This document shows, in pieces, positions 1 to 9,678 of a DNA stretch of 64,000 nucleotides (position 1 is the first letter of the stretch; each line of letters opens with the position of its first letter). Position numbers and translations under genes: made by a program. The notes below the pieces were generated by a model. That model was not told where the DNA came from and did not search any database. It worked only from the letters and a program-made list of their open reading frames with translations. Origin of the DNA: Rhizobiales bacterium YIM 77505 (GTDB taxonomy: Bacteria; Pseudomonadota; Alphaproteobacteria; Rhizobiales; Beijerinckiaceae); NCBI GenBank assembly GCA_000745135.1, contig JQNH01000001.1:3333501-3397500 (forward strand), written 5' to 3'.

Positions 1-1
1 C

Positions 2-223
2 GCGGTGTCGCAGGTCGAGCTCTTCCGCAAGGTGGCGGGCGTCACCGGGCTCGTCATGACCAAGCTCGACGGCACCGCTCGCGGCGGCATCCTGGTGGCG
101 CTCGCCGAGAAGTTCGGCCTGCCGGTGCACTACATCGGCGTCGGCGAGGGCGTGGAGGATCTGGAGCCCTTCACAGCCCGCGATTTCGCCCGCGCCATCG
201 CCGGGCTCGAGGAGGCGGCTTAA
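2..223 (+). CDS. ftsY: Signal recognition particle receptor FtsY, C-terminal end (partial)
   Basis: The window opens inside this gene; only about 73 C-terminal residues are visible. FtsY is the membrane-docked SRP GTPase that hands ribosome-nascent chain complexes to the Sec translocon. The visible part belongs to the NG domain: it contains the G4 nucleotide-specificity motif TKLDGTARGG followed by the family-typical IGVGEGVEDLEPF and ARDFARAI segments. The stop TAA (221-223) overlaps by four bases the stop of the convergent PIN-domain gene. The 5' part, including the acidic N-terminal A domain, lies outside the window. Confidence 0.97.
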   Translation, partial: AVSQVELFRKVAGVTGLVMTKLDGTARGGILVALAEKFGLPVHYIGVGEGVEDLEPFTARDFARAIAGLEEAA

Positions 224-630
224 GCAAGGTCAGGAAGAGCGGAGGCGACGTCGGTCTTGGCGAAGTCGTCGCCCTTGTAGAGGAGGGGCGCGCCGAGCGA
301 CTTCGCCAGGGCGTAGGCGAAGCAGTCGCCGTAATTGAGCCCGGCCGGATGCCGGCCCTTGCCGAAGCGGGCGAAGGCGTCGGCGGCGATCTGTGCGAGC
401 CGCAGATCCACCGGCATGACGGCAAGCCGCTCGCGGGCGATCCAATCGTCGAGATCGGTGCGGCCCTCGAAGCGGCGGGCCGACACCATCGCGCATTCGA
501 GATAAGTGCCGGCCGACATCACGCGATGTTGTCCGCGCCGCAGAGCTGCGACCAGCCTGCGCGCATCCGGCTCACCGAAGAGGATCGCCGCGTAAGCGGA
601 GGTGTCAACGACGATCTGGAGCGTCTTCAC
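220..630 (-). CDS. vapC: VapC-type PIN-domain ribonuclease toxin
   Basis: This 136-residue protein has the length and fold signature of type II VapC toxins, which cut tRNA or rRNA when released from their antitoxin. The conserved acidic metal-binding residues are visible: D9 in VVDTSAYA, E45 in GTYLECA, D102 in [10 protein letters not shown] and D121 in YKGDDF. Its start overlaps the stop of the upstream antitoxin by four bases (ATGA), the usual translational coupling of such pairs. It converges on ftsY with overlapping stop codons. The RNA target cannot be read from the sequence. Confidence 0.9.
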   Translation of the reverse strand: MKTLQIVVDTSAYAAILFGEPDARRLVAALRRGQHRVMSAGTYLECAMVSARRFEGRTDLDDWIARERLAVMPVDLRLAQIAADAFARFGKGRHPAGLNYGDCFAYALAKSLGAPLLYKGDDFAKTDVASALPDLA

Positions 631-887
631 CGGGGCAGGCCATTCTCGTCGTAGTCGAGGATCTCTTCGACAGGGCGCGGATCAACGAGGGGCCGGGCGT
701 TCCAGCTCTCCTGGAGGAGGCGCATGCTCTCCAGCCCTTCTTGGATCTCCCGTTCGAGCTCCTTGCTCAGCCGCTCGTGCTCCCGCCGCAGGAGGTCGAG
801 GACGATGGCCGAGGTGCCTTTGCCGGTCTGCGCCTTGATCTCCTTGAGAAGCCTTTCGGCTTCCTTATTCTTGATGTTGATGGACAT
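627..887 (-). CDS. vapB: VapB-like antitoxin (Rv0623/PSK transcription factor family)
   Basis: This 86-residue protein starts at the ATG at 887, with [17 protein letters not shown], the typical opening of the Rv0623-like antitoxin family (N-terminal DNA-binding segment, C-terminal toxin-binding tail). A longer reading frame continues upstream, but it is antisense to yciB and the cyclase and has no family character there. The middle is helical and strongly charged ([17 protein letters not shown]), and the tail carries a DP-rich segment likely to wrap the toxin. It is cotranscribed with vapC, overlapping by four bases, and probably autorepresses the pair. The annotation rests on family resemblance and context. 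Confidence 0.85.
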   Translation of the reverse strand: MSINIKNKEAERLLKEIKAQTGKGTSAIVLDLLRREHERLSKELEREIQEGLESMRLLQESWNARPLVDPRPVEEILDYDENGLPR

Positions 888-932
888 GCCGGCCTCTGGA
901 CGGTAAAGAACCGAGATTGGATTTCTGTATAT

Positions 933-1535
933 ATGATTGCCGAGAAGATCGAGCGAGTCCCGCCCCGCGGGACCCTCAACCCCCTCCTCAAGCTCGCCCT
1001 CGAGCTTGGACCGCTCGTCCTGTTCTTCCTTGCCAACCAGCGCGCCGGCATCTTCACGGCGACAACCCTGTTCGTGGCGGCCACGGTGGCGTGCCTCGCC
1101 ATCCACTACGCGCTCGTGCGCAAGCTCCCGATCATGCCGCTGGTCTCCGGCGTGGTCGTGGTCGTCTTCGGCGGCTTGACGCTGGCGCTCCAGGACGAGC
1201 TCTTCATCAAGCTCAAGCCCACCATCGTGAACACGCTGTTCGGCCTGATCCTCATGGGCGGCCTCTATTTCGGCAAGCCGCTCCTGGCGATCGTGCTCGA
1301 TTCCATGTTCCAGCTGACGGAAGAGGGCTGGCGCAAGCTCACCTGGCGCTGGGCGATCTTCTTCTTCGTGCTTGCCGCCCTCAACGAGATCGTCTGGCGC
1401 ACGCAGTCGACCGATTTCTGGGTGAGCTTTAAGGTGTTCGGCATCATGCCCCTGACACTGGCTTTCGCGCTCGCCCAGACGCCCCTTCTGATGCGCTACG
1501 AGGCCGCGACAAGCGAGGACGAGGCGGCCCGCTGA
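933..1535 (+). CDS. yciB: Inner membrane septation/IspZ-family protein YciB
   Basis: This 200-residue polytopic membrane protein belongs to the YciB/IspZ family, implicated in cell-envelope synthesis and septation. It shows several hydrophobic segments ([17 protein letters not shown], the [14 protein letters not shown] region, [34 protein letters not shown]) and family hallmarks [16 protein letters not shown] and [13 protein letters not shown]. The frame is open upstream, but ATG 933 gives the expected family length, whereas an earlier start would overlap the antitoxin gene. In many Hyphomicrobiales yciB directly follows ftsY; here vapBC lies between them. Confidence 0.9.
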   Translation: MIAEKIERVPPRGTLNPLLKLALELGPLVLFFLANQRAGIFTATTLFVAATVACLAIHYALVRKLPIMPLVSGVVVVVFGGLTLALQDELFIKLKPTIVNTLFGLILMGGLYFGKPLLAIVLDSMFQLTEEGWRKLTWRWAIFFFVLAALNEIVWRTQSTDFWVSFKVFGIMPLTLAFALAQTPLLMRYEAATSEDEAAR

Positions 1536-2826
1536 GCCGGCCCCATGATGCGGGTCGCTCCCACCCGGCCGCGCAGCACCTCTTCCGCGACCTCGCGCCA
1601 CTTTGCTGCGAGCCCCGCCGCCACCACCGCTTCCTGTGAGGCAAGGACCGGGACGCCGTAGCGCTTGGTGGCCTGTTCGAGGCGAGAGGCGACGTTCACG
1701 GCGTCCCCGAGCACGGTGAACTCGATGCGCTCCTCGTCGCCCACGAGCCCGCAATAGACCTCGCCCGTATGGATGCCGATGCCGATCCGCAACGGCGGCT
1801 CGAAACGGCGCTTCTCGTTCCACCGCTCGATGCGCCGCAGGAGGTCGTCGGCGAAGGCAAAGGCGCGGGCTGCGTCCTGCGCGCTCGGATCGGGGACGCC
1901 GAACACCACGAGCGCCCCGTCGCCGATGAACTTGTCGATCATGCCGCCATGGGCCTGGGCGGCCTCCATCACCCGCCGCCGGAAGGAGGTGATGAACACC
2001 GACAGGCGGTTCGGATCGAGGGCTTCGACCCGCGTCGTCCAATCGCGGATATCGACGAACACGACGGTCGCCGTTTGCCTGCGGCCCTCGGCAGCCCCGC
2101 CGCGCCAGCTCCATCGACGATCCCGGCGATCTCACCGGGAAGGAACCGCGCCAGGCTCGAGCGGCGGACCGTCTCCTCCACCGCGTTGCGCAGCAGCGCC
2201 CGTCCGCGCACCGTCAGAACGACCAGCGCCGCGGCCAGGATCACGAGCATGATCAGCCGGATGAGATTGGGCTGCGGCCCGAACATGGCCTCCCCTTCGG
2301 CGAGCACGGCGGTGCGCTCCTCGGGCGTGCCGAAGCCGAACACCGCGACCAGCACGAGGATCCCGGTCACGAACAGCGCGCCCACATAGGCCTGGAGACC
2401 GGGCCGGTAATGGATCGCGACACCGGCCAGGAGGAACGGGACCGCGAAGGCCGCGGGCATGACCGGCAACAGGCTCCCGGGCATGTGGTTGATGGCCAGA
2501 CTGTGGGCGGCGCTCGTCAGGATGAGGACAGCGTCGATGGTCGCGCTCAGGAACGGCCCCCATGTCCTGCCCCAGCCGCGGCGCACCGCGTAAAGGGAGA
2601 CAAGGCCGTTGAGGAGGAGAAGGACGAGCAGGGTCCGGCTGAACGCGATCTGGGCCAAGATCACCGGGCGCCCCCCGGCGAAGCCTTGCCAGATCAGCCC
2701 CTGCACGACGACGAGGAGAAGCGCGCCGGCGCCGATGCGAAGAAGAGCGGCTGCGTGCTCGGCCTCTCGCTCCGCCCGCCGGAGCAGCGCCTCGGCCCTG
2801 TCGGCGCTCGGTCCACGACGATTCAC
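1496..2826 (-). pseudogene. Class III adenylate/guanylate cyclase, split by a frameshift
   Basis: Two frames together make one membrane-anchored cyclase. Frame one (2826 down to about 2092) encodes an N-terminal charged helix, six or so hydrophobic segments and the linker LARFLPGEIAGIVDG. The catalytic domain continues in another frame down to 1496, with VVFVDIRDWT, GGMIDKFIGDGALVVFG and VLGDAVNVASRLE, which include the two metal-binding Asp residues and the transition-state region. The frames join only if one base is restored near 2090-2095, in the segment GGGCTGCCGAGG on the minus strand. The break removes the cyclase domain from the full protein unless it is a sequencing error. Its 3' end overlaps yciB by 40 bases on the opposite strand. 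Confidence 0.8.
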
Positions 2827-2899
2827 GTCATCACCCCTTCTCTCGGCCGCCTCGCCGCGTGGTCCCGTCCGCGTGTCGGCGCGCGCGAAAAGGGGGCTG

Positions 2900-3547
2900 T
2901 CAAGCGCCGCGGCCCGCCTTCATCAGCTCCTCGCGGAAGCGACCCGTGTGATGGGGCAGGAGCGGCCCGATATGCTTGTAGCGGATGGTGCCGTCCGGCC
3001 CGACGATGAAGGTCTCGGGTACACCGTAGACGCCCCAGTCTATCGCCGTGCGCCCCTGAGGGTCGACGCCGACCGCCGAGAACGGATTGCCGAGCGCCCC
3101 GAGAAAGCGCCGCGCGTTCTCCGGCTGGTCCTTGTAGTTGATGCCGACCACGCGGATCGAAGGATCCTTCGCCAGCTCCATGAGGACCGGGTGCTCCTGG
3201 CGGCAGGGGGCGCACCAGGAGGCCCAGACATTCACCACCGTCGCCTGGCCGCCTCTCAGATCGCCGTCCGACAGACCCGGCACCGGCTGGCCGTCCCGCA
3301 CGAGGCCTGGCAGCGGATCGAGGGCGAAGGCCGGCACGGGACGCCCGATCAGCGCCGAGGGAATGCGCGAAGGGTCGCCCGCGAAGAGGCGGATCAGGAA
3401 CAGCGCGGCAAGCGCTCCGAAGATGAGCGCGGGCATGAGGTACAGGAGGCGCAGCCGCGAGGCGCCGGCTCCTTCCCTGCCCTCGAGCGTGTCGGCCGCC
3501 CGGTCCTCAGGGCGCGGCAGCCCGGCCTTGGGTTCTCCGGCACTCAT
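2900..3547 (-). CDS. ccmG: Thiol:disulfide interchange protein CcmG/DsbE
   Basis: This 215-residue membrane-anchored thioredoxin-fold protein reduces apocytochrome c (or its CcmH partner) so that haem can be attached in the periplasm. It has a cytoplasmic N-terminus of about 32 residues, one transmembrane anchor (about 33-55), then a thioredoxin domain with the active site WCAPC (C112, C115) and the cis-proline loop GVPETF. Family-typical VVGINYKD is also present. It is the last gene of the ccmABCDG operon, and its ATG overlaps the ccmD stop by four bases. Confidence 0.95.
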   Translation of the reverse strand: MSAGEPKAGLPRPEDRAADTLEGREGAGASRLRLLYLMPALIFGALAALFLIRLFAGDPSRIPSALIGRPVPAFALDPLPGLVRDGQPVPGLSDGDLRGGQATVVNVWASWCAPCRQEHPVLMELAKDPSIRVVGINYKDQPENARRFLGALGNPFSAVGVDPQGRTAIDWGVYGVPETFIVGPDGTIRYKHIGPLLPHHTGRFREELMKAGRGA

Positions 3548-3720
3548 GAGCCAGGGTCCGCCATCGCGGAGCGCCGCCGCACCCCGCGCCCCTCGAGCTC
3601 GGCCAGGGCCTTCACCTGGCGGCGATGATCGGCCACCGCCCGCACGATCAGCCCCGCGACGACCAGGGCCGTGAAGCCGTAGGAAGCGAGGATGAAGAAG
3701 GCGTGGGGCCCGAGATCCAT
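3544..3720 (-). CDS. ccmD: Heme exporter protein CcmD
   Basis: This 58-residue single-span membrane protein is CcmD, which helps release haem-loaded CcmE from the CcmABC complex. The MDLGPHAFFILASYGFTALV opening, a transmembrane helix and a short basic tail (VADHRRQVKALAELEGRG) are the family pattern. I chose the ATG at 3720 over a longer upstream reading because the extension is antisense-like to ccmC and has no membrane segment. It sits between ccmC (one base away) and ccmG (four-base overlap). Confidence 0.9.
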   Translation of the reverse strand: MDLGPHAFFILASYGFTALVVAGLIVRAVADHRRQVKALAELEGRGVRRRSAMADPGS

Positions 3721-3721
3721 G

Positions 3722-4495
3722 TCAGGCTTCCTGCAGGTCGAGGCGCTCGGCCTCCAGGATCGAAAGGCTGCGCACCCGCCGCCGCAGGATCTCGGTCCGC
3801 ATGCCGGACAGGTGCAGCGCAAGGCCGAGCAAGGTGAAGCCGAGCGCCGTGACGAGGAGCGGGTAAAGCATCGAGGGATGGATGGTGGGGCCGTCGAGGC
3901 GGAAGACGGAGGCCGGCTGGTGAAGCGTGTTCCACCAATCGACCGAGTACTTGATGATCGGCAGGTTGACCGAACCGACGAGCGTGAGGATCGACACCGC
4001 TCGCGCGGCCCGGCCGGGATCCTCGAAGGTGCGCCACAGGGCGAGAATCCCGCAATACATGAGGAACAGCACGAGGACGGAGGTCAGCCGGGCATCCCAC
4101 ACCCAGTAGGTGCCCCACATGGGCTTGCCCCAGAGCGCACCGGTGACGAGGCAGACGAGCGTGAAGGCGGCGCCGATCGGCGCCGCCGCCTTCTGCGAGA
4201 CATCGGCGAGCGGATGCCGCCAGACGAGGGTGCCGAGCGCCGAAGCGGACATGATCCCATAGAAGAAGAGGCCCAGCCACGCGGCGGGCACGTGGAGGAA
4301 CATGATGCGCACCGTCTCGCCCTGCTGGTAATCGGCAGGCGCGAGGAACCACCCCATGCCAAGGCCCGCGGCCAGCACCGCCGCCGCGAGCCCCGCGGTG
4401 ATCGGCAGGGCGACGCCGGACCAGCGCAGGAAGACGCCCGGGTTGGCAAGACGGGTCAGCATGGCGGGGATGTAGCGGCCGGGGCGAGGGCGCAC
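3722..4495 (-). CDS. ccmC: Heme exporter protein CcmC
   Basis: CcmC (257 residues from this start) is the six-helix haem-handling protein that loads haem onto CcmE in the periplasm. The tryptophan-rich haem-handling motif WGTYWVWD is at about residues 127-134, and the flanking histidines MFLHVPAAW and NTLHQPAS are present. The ATG at 4462 (MLTRLANPG) is an equally credible start, giving 246 residues and a more typical N-terminus. It lies 24 bases downstream of ccmB in the operon. Confidence 0.95.
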   Translation of the reverse strand: MRPRPGRYIPAMLTRLANPGVFLRWSGVALPITAGLAAAVLAAGLGMGWFLAPADYQQGETVRIMFLHVPAAWLGLFFYGIMSASALGTLVWRHPLADVSQKAAAPIGAAFTLVCLVTGALWGKPMWGTYWVWDARLTSVLVLFLMYCGILALWRTFEDPGRAARAVSILTLVGSVNLPIIKYSVDWWNTLHQPASVFRLDGPTIHPSMLYPLLVTALGFTLLGLALHLSGMRTEILRRRVRSLSILEAERLDLQEA

Positions 4496-4519
4496 AAGGC
4501 GACGAAGCGCGCGGACGGC

Positions 4520-5188
4520 TTAGTCCTGGACCCTGAGCGCTGCCGCCGCGGCGGCGGTGCCGACCACGGCGGCGACCAGCGTCAGGGCGAGGAGGATGAG
4601 AAACGGCGTCGCGAAGGGGACCGTGCCGCCGAGCGCCGCATTGGCGGCCGACACCCCGAAGATCAGGGTGGGGATCATCAGCGGCAGCACCAGGATGGAG
4701 AGGAGCAGGCCGCCGCGCCTGAGACGGCTCGTCAGGGCCGCTCCGACCGCCCCGACGAAGGTGAGCGCCGGGGTTCCGACGAAGAGCGTCGCCATGATCG
4801 CCCCCATCGCCCTGGGGGTCAGGGCCACGAGGAGGCCGAAGAGGGGCGCGGCGAGCGCCAGGGGCAGGCCGGTGGTGAGCCAATGGGCGAGGGCCTTGGC
4901 GAGGACCGTGAGTTCCAGGGGAAGCGGGCTCAGGCGCAACAGATCGAGGGACCCGTCCTCCTCGTCGGCTTGAAACAGGCGGTCGAGGCCGATGAGCGTC
5001 GCCAGCACGGCGGCAAGCCAGAGGACCGCGGGGCCGATGCGCGCGAGCAGGTTGAGGTCGGGCCCGAGGGCGAAGGGGACGAGCGTCACGATCATCAGGA
5101 AGAAGACGAGGCCGAGCGCCCCCGAGCCGCCGACCCGGGTCGCCAGGCGGATGTCGCGCGCCACCAGGGCGAGGAACGCGCGGGTCAT
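4520..5188 (-). CDS. ccmB: Heme exporter protein CcmB
   Basis: CcmB (222 residues) is the membrane subunit that pairs with the CcmA ATPase to release holo-CcmE during cytochrome c maturation. It starts [18 protein letters not shown], the family pattern, and shows about six transmembrane stretches and the conserved DEEDGSLDLLRLSPLPLE loop after the second helix. Its ATG overlaps the end of ccmA by four bases, so the two products are translationally coupled. Confidence 0.95.
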   Translation of the reverse strand: MTRAFLALVARDIRLATRVGGSGALGLVFFLMIVTLVPFALGPDLNLLARIGPAVLWLAAVLATLIGLDRLFQADEEDGSLDLLRLSPLPLELTVLAKALAHWLTTGLPLALAAPLFGLLVALTPRAMGAIMATLFVGTPALTFVGAVGAALTSRLRRGGLLLSILVLPLMIPTLIFGVSAANAALGGTVPFATPFLILLALTLVAAVVGTAAAAAALRVQD

Positions 5189-5817
5189 GCGCGGTCGCCT
5201 CCTCTCCCTCCCAGGCGGGGAGAGGCTTCCATCCTCACCTCCTTGGCACCGTCGAGCGGCAGCGGCTGATGGGTGGCGGCGATGATGAGGCCGCCTTCCG
5301 CCAGGTGGCGGCGCATCAGGCCAAGAAGCGCCTCCTGCGCCGCCGCATCGAGGGCCGCGGTCGGCTCATCGAGAAGCCAGAGCGGACGGTGGGCGACGAG
5401 GAGGCGGGCGAGCGCCGCCCGGCGGCGCTGGCCGGCGGAGAGATAGGCGACCGGGAGGCGCGCCGCATGGCCGAGCCCGACGGCTTCGAGCGCCTGCCGG
5501 GGAAGAAGCCCCGGCCCGCCGAGGAGGTCGCGGGCGAAGGCCAGGTTCTCCTCCGCCGTCAGCGCCGCCTTCAGCCCGTCCCGGTGCCCGACGAGGTGAA
5601 GCGCCTCGGGCAGCGGCCTCTCGCCGAGCCCCTCGACGCGAATTGCGCCGGCGCTCGGCGCGAGCTGCCCCGCAAGAAGGGCGAGCAGGGTCGACTTCCC
5701 CGCCCCGTTGCGCCCCGTGACGAGCAGGACCTCTCCCTCCGACAGGGAAAAGGACAGGTTCTGGAAGATGAGGCGGCCGGAGCGGCGGCAGGCCAGAGTC
5801 TCGACGTCGATCCGCAC
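5185..5817 (-). CDS. ccmA: Heme exporter ATP-binding protein CcmA
   Basis: This 210-residue ABC ATPase powers the CcmABCD complex. It shows Walker A GRNGAGKS (35-42), a modified signature YLSAGQRRR and Walker [13 protein letters not shown]. The start codon is GTG at 5815-5817. It is the first gene of the minus-strand ccmABCDG operon, divergent from acnA, an arrangement common in Hyphomicrobiales. The remaining maturation genes (ccmE, ccmF, ccmH) are not in this window. Confidence 0.95.
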   Translation of the reverse strand: MRIDVETLACRRSGRLIFQNLSFSLSEGEVLLVTGRNGAGKSTLLALLAGQLAPSAGAIRVEGLGERPLPEALHLVGHRDGLKAALTAEENLAFARDLLGGPGLLPRQALEAVGLGHAARLPVAYLSAGQRRRAALARLLVAHRPLWLLDEPTAALDAAAQEALLGLMRRHLAEGGLIIAATHQPLPLDGAKEVRMEASPRLGGRGGDRA

Positions 5818-6035
5818 CGGCGGCCCTTGCGATCACTGCAGTTCAGAATGGCTCCAAAGCGTGTAGCGGGGCGGCGCGAAATGATCTATACCGCGCCCCG
5901 GCTGCGCCGCGCGCTTGTGGACGTCCAAACCGTCCCGCGCGCATCCCAGGTCCGGGCGCTCCCGGGGCGGCGCGCGCGTGTTCGCGCATTCGGCCGAGCA
6001 ACCTTCGTTTGCACGCGTTTTTCGAGGAGAGCCCC
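5818..6035. promoter_or_regulatory. Divergent intergenic region ccmA / acnA
   Basis: This 218-base gap must hold the promoters of both the ccm operon (leftward) and acnA (rightward). It is very GC-rich. I see a ribosome binding site AGGAGA at 6025-6030, five bases before the acnA GTG, but no clear -35/-10 pair and no convincing iron-responsive Irr or RirA box. Confidence 0.5.
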
Positions 6036-8744
6036 GTGTCCACCACGCTCGACAGTTTCAAATCCCGCAAGACCCTCACCGTCGGCGACAAGACCTACGT
6101 CTACTACTCTCTCGTGGAGGCCGAGAAGAACGGCCTCAAAGGCATCTCCCGGCTGCCCTTCTCCATGAAGGTGCTGCTCGAGAACCTCCTGCGCTACGAG
6201 GACGGCCGCTCCGTCACCAAGGCTGACATCGAGGCGGTGGCCGCCTGGCTCGACAACCGGGGCAAGGTGGAGAAGGAAATCGCCTTCCGGCCGGCCCGGG
6301 TCCTCATGCAGGACTTCACCGGCGTGCCGGCGGTGGTCGATCTTGCCGCCATGCGCGACGCCATGAAGGACCTCGGCGGCGACCCGCGGCGGATCAACCC
6401 GCTCGTGCCCGTGGACCTCGTCATCGACCACTCGGTGATCGTCGACGAGTTCGGCAACCCGCAGGCCTTCGCCCGCAACGTGGAGCTCGAATACCAGCGC
6501 AACGGCGAGCGCTACAAGTTCCTCAAATGGGGCCAGAGCGCCTTCCAGAACTTCTCCGTGGTGCCCCCCGGCACCGGCATCTGCCACCAGGTCAACCTGG
6601 AGTTCCTGTCGCAGACCGTCTGGACGAGGACCGACGTCGCCGAGCACGAGGCCTTCGCCTATCCCGACACCCTCGTCGGCACCGATTCGCACACCACCAT
6701 GGTGAACGGGCTGGCCGTGCTCGGATGGGGGGTCGGCGGCATCGAGGCGGAGGCGGCCATGCTCGGCCAGCCCATCTCCATGCTCATCCCCGAGGTCATC
6801 GGCTTCAAGCTGACGGGCAAGCTGCGCGAGGGCGTCACGGCCACGGACCTGGTGCTCACCGTCACCCAGATGCTCCGCAAGAAGGGGGTGGTCGGCAAGT
6901 TCGTCGAGTTCTATGGCCCCGGCCTCACCGACATGACGGTGGCCGACCGGGCCACCATCGGCAACATGGCGCCCGAATACGGCGCCACCTGCGGCTTCTT
7001 CCCGGTCGACGCGCGCACCATCGACTACCTCTCCATGACCGGCCGTACGGCGGAGCGGGTCGCGCTGGTGCGCGCCTATGCAGAGGCGCAGGGCCTGTGG
7101 CGCACTGCCGACACACCCGACCCGGTGTTCACCGACACCCTCGAGCTCGACCTCGGCGACGTCCAGCCCTCGCTCGCCGGACCGAAGCGGCCGCAGGACC
7201 GGGTGACGCTCGAGGGCGCCAAGGCCGCCTTCGAAGGCGCCATGGAGGCCGAGTTCCGCAAGGCGGCCGAGCTCGGCCAGCGCTTCAAGGTCGAGGGCGC
7301 CAATTTCGACATCGGCCATGGCGACGTGGTCATCGCCGCCATCACCTCCTGCACCAACACCTCGAACCCGAGCGTCATGATCGGGGCGGGGCTCCTCGCC
7401 CGCAACGCCGTCGCCAAGGGCCTGCGCCCCAAGCCCTGGGTGAAGACGTCGCTTGCGCCCGGCTCGCAGGTGGTGGCGGAGTACTACAAGAAGGCGGGGC
7501 TCCAGGACGACCTCGACAAGCTCGGCTTCAACCTGGTCGGCTTCGGCTGCACGACCTGCATCGGCAACTCCGGCCCGCTCCCGGAGGCGATCTCCAAGGC
7601 CGTCAACGACAACGACCTCGTCGTCTGCTCGGTGCTCTCCGGCAACCGCAACTTCGAGGGGCGCGTGAACCCCGACGTGCGGGCGAACTACCTCGCCTCG
7701 CCGCCCCTAGTGGTGGCTTACGCGCTCGCCGGCTCGATGCTCGTCGACCTCACCAAGGACCCGCTCGGCGTCGGCAGCGACGGGAAGCCCGTTTACCTTC
7801 GCGACATCTGGCCGTCGAGCCGGGAGGTGCAGGAGTACATCGACAGGAACATCACCGGCGAGCTGTTCACGAGCCGCTACGCCGACGTGTTCACGGGCGA
7901 CGAGAACTGGAAGAAGATCGGCGTCGCCACCGGCCTCACCTTCGAGTGGGACATCGGCTCCACCTACATCCAGAAGCCGCCCTACTTCGAAGGCATGACC
8001 AAGGAGCCGAAGCCGGTCGAGGACATCGTCAATGCGCGCATCCTCGGTCTCTTCGGGGACTCGATCACCACCGACCACATCTCGCCGGCCGGCAGCATCC
8101 GGGCGAACTCGCCTGCCGGCGCCTACCTCCTCGAGCGACAGGTGGCGCCGCGCGACTTCAACCAATACGGGACCCGGCGCGGCAACCACGAGGTGATGAT
8201 GCGGGGCACCTTCGCCAATATCCGCATCAAGAACCTCATGGTGAGGGACGAGGCGGGCAATCCGGTGGAGGGCGGCTTCACCATCCACCAGCCTTCGGGC
8301 GAGCGGATGTTCATCTATGACGCCGCCATGCGCTACAAGGCGGAAGGGGTGCCGCTCGTGGTCTTCGCGGGCAAGGAATACGGAACCGGCTCGTCCCGCG
8401 ACTGGGCCGCGAAGGGCACGAACCTCCTCGGCGTGCGCGCCGTCATCGCCGAGAGCTTCGAGCGCATCCATCGCTCGAACCTCGTCGGCATGGGCGTCGT
8501 GCCGCTCGTCTTCAAGGGCGACACGGGCTGGAAGGACCTCGGCCTCAAGGGCGACGAGACCGTCACCATCCGAGGCCTCGCCGGCGATCTGAAGCCGCGT
8601 CAGGTTCTCGACGCCGAGATCACCTTCGCGGACGGCTCAAGAAAGACGGTGCCGCTCGTCTGCCGCATCGACACGCTCGACGAGCTGGAATACTTCCGCA
8701 ACGGGGGCATCCTGCACTACGTGCTGCGGCAGCTGGCAGCGTGA
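6036..8744 (+). CDS. acnA: Aconitate hydratase AcnA
   Basis: AcnA interconverts citrate and isocitrate in the TCA cycle using a [4Fe-4S] cluster. The cluster ligands are C439 in [10 protein letters not shown] and C505/C508 in [12 protein letters not shown]; the C-terminal swivelling domain has [17 protein letters not shown] place the start at GTG 6036 ([14 protein letters not shown]), preceded by AGGAGA five bases upstream, rather than an in-frame ATG 27 bases earlier; this gives 902 residues, close to the usual AcnA length. Confidence 0.97.
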   Translation: MSTTLDSFKSRKTLTVGDKTYVYYSLVEAEKNGLKGISRLPFSMKVLLENLLRYEDGRSVTKADIEAVAAWLDNRGKVEKEIAFRPARVLMQDFTGVPAVVDLAAMRDAMKDLGGDPRRINPLVPVDLVIDHSVIVDEFGNPQAFARNVELEYQRNGERYKFLKWGQSAFQNFSVVPPGTGICHQVNLEFLSQTVWTRTDVAEHEAFAYPDTLVGTDSHTTMVNGLAVLGWGVGGIEAEAAMLGQPISMLIPEVIGFKLTGKLREGVTATDLVLTVTQMLRKKGVVGKFVEFYGPGLTDMTVADRATIGNMAPEYGATCGFFPVDARTIDYLSMTGRTAERVALVRAYAEAQGLWRTADTPDPVFTDTLELDLGDVQPSLAGPKRPQDRVTLEGAKAAFEGAMEAEFRKAAELGQRFKVEGANFDIGHGDVVIAAITSCTNTSNPSVMIGAGLLARNAVAKGLRPKPWVKTSLAPGSQVVAEYYKKAGLQDDLDKLGFNLVGFGCTTCIGNSGPLPEAISKAVNDNDLVVCSVLSGNRNFEGRVNPDVRANYLASPPLVVAYALAGSMLVDLTKDPLGVGSDGKPVYLRDIWPSSREVQEYIDRNITGELFTSRYADVFTGDENWKKIGVATGLTFEWDIGSTYIQKPPYFEGMTKEPKPVEDIVNARILGLFGDSITTDHISPAGSIRANSPAGAYLLERQVAPRDFNQYGTRRGNHEVMMRGTFANIRIKNLMVRDEAGNPVEGGFTIHQPSGERMFIYDAAMRYKAEGVPLVVFAGKEYGTGSSRDWAAKGTNLLGVRAVIAESFERIHRSNLVGMGVVPLVFKGDTGWKDLGLKGDETVTIRGLAGDLKPRQVLDAEITFADGSRKTVPLVCRIDTLDELEYFRNGGILHYVLRQLAA

Positions 8745-8773
8745 GCCGCCCATCCGCGCGGCGGCCGCGCGAT

Positions 8774-8793
8774 CCTTCCCCGCGAGGGGAAGG
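8774..8793 (+). terminator. Perfect 8-bp hairpin downstream of acnA
   Basis: CCTTCCCC and GGGGAAGG form a perfect stem with a GCGA loop, 29 bases after the acnA stop. It can act as a terminator, though no U-tract follows. It is also the kind of short GC-rich palindrome that recurs between genes in this order of bacteria, so a dispersed repeat is equally likely. Confidence 0.55.
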
Positions 8794-8834
8794 TGGCGGC
8801 CGAAGGCCGGCGGAAGGGGCGCCGTCGCGACGTC

Positions 8835-8845
8835 TCAGAACCTAG
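8835..8845 (+). repeat. Left copy of 11-bp direct repeat flanking the IS
   Basis: TCAGAACCTAG occurs here and again at 9672-9682, bracketing the transposase gene. The last four bases, CTAG, are the likely target duplication. The remaining seven bases match the inner end of the right inverted repeat and may be a target preference or chance. Confidence 0.6.
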
Positions 8846-9608
8846 GTAGTGGACTCATTAGCTCGGGTCCACAGACGGGCTGAGGCGAGGGCGACGGCTG
8901 AGAGGAAGTTGCGGGCGAGCTTGTCGAAGCGTGTGGCGATCCGGCGGAAGTGTTTGAGCTTACAGAAGAAGCGCTCGACGAGGTTGCGCTGGCGGTAGAG
9001 CGCCGGGGCGACGGAGCGTTGGACCTTGCGGTCGCGGCAGGTCGGGATGTGGGCCTCGCCGCCGGCCTGGCGCACCAGGTCGAGGATCGCCTGAGCGTCG
9101 TAGCCCCGGTCGGCGACGAGCGCCTTGGCGGGAGGCAGGTCGGCCAGCAGGACTGGAGCGAGGGTCTTGTCGGAGGCCTGCCCTGGCGAGACGACGAGGC
9201 GGAGGGGCAGCCCTTGCTCGTCGACGACGGCGTGGATCTTGGTCGTCAGTCCTCCACGAGAACGGCCGATGGCGTGATCCGCGCCCCCTTTTTACCGCCG
9301 GCCGCGTGCTGATGGGCGCGCACGATGGAGGAGTCGATCAGGTGCAGAGACCCTGGCGACTTGGCCGCGAGCGCCTCGAACACCTTGAGCCAGACGCCCT
9401 GCTTGGCCCACCTGTTGAAGCGGTTGTAGACAGTCGTGTACGGCCCGTAGCGCTCCGGCAGGTCGCGCCACGGCGAGCCGGTGCGCAGCACATAGAAAAT
9501 GCCGTTGAGCACCCGCCGGTCATCGACCCGCGCCACCCCGCGCGGCTTGTTCGGCAGAAGCGGCTCGATCAACCGCCACTCCGTTTCCGACAGATCGTAT
9601 CGCGCCAT
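8842..9608 (-). CDS. IS5-family transposase, expressed by -1 frameshift
   Basis: The first frame starts at ATG 9608 (MARYDLSETEWRLIEPLLP) with a GGAGG-type ribosome site, and has the DUF4096 N-terminal domain and LIDSSIVRAHQHAAG (first catalytic Asp). It ends at 9246. The second frame encodes the rest of the DDE domain (DHAIGRSRGGLTTKIHAVVD, ALVADRGYDAQAI, YRQRNLVERFFCKLKHFRR with the catalytic Glu). The switch falls on the A5G5 run (complement of 9284-9293), a typical slippery site; a -1 shift gives an intact protein of about 255 residues. The stop TAG lies in the flanking CTAG. Confidence 0.88.
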
Positions 9609-9678
9609 GACCAAGCCTCCCGTCCAGGAGCCTTGAATCACCCCACACAATCCGCTTCAACCTTTATGAGTTCAGAAC
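8846..9678 (-). mobile_element. IS5-family (IS427-like) insertion sequence, about 833 bp
   Basis: The element carries one transposase gene in two frames on the minus strand. Imperfect terminal inverted repeats match at 10 of 13 positions: GTAGTGGACTCAT at 8846-8858 and the complement of 9666-9678 (GTTCTGAACTCAT). CTAG is duplicated at 8842-8845 and 9679-9682. Size, frame organisation and CTAG-type target all fit the IS427 group. It inserted in intergenic DNA between acnA and the acpXL operon and interrupts no gene. Confidence 0.8.

Noticed and set aside
5818-6035. Irr or RirA iron box upstream of acnA
   Set aside because: I looked for TTAGAA-type and TGA-N9-TCA elements and saw no convincing match.
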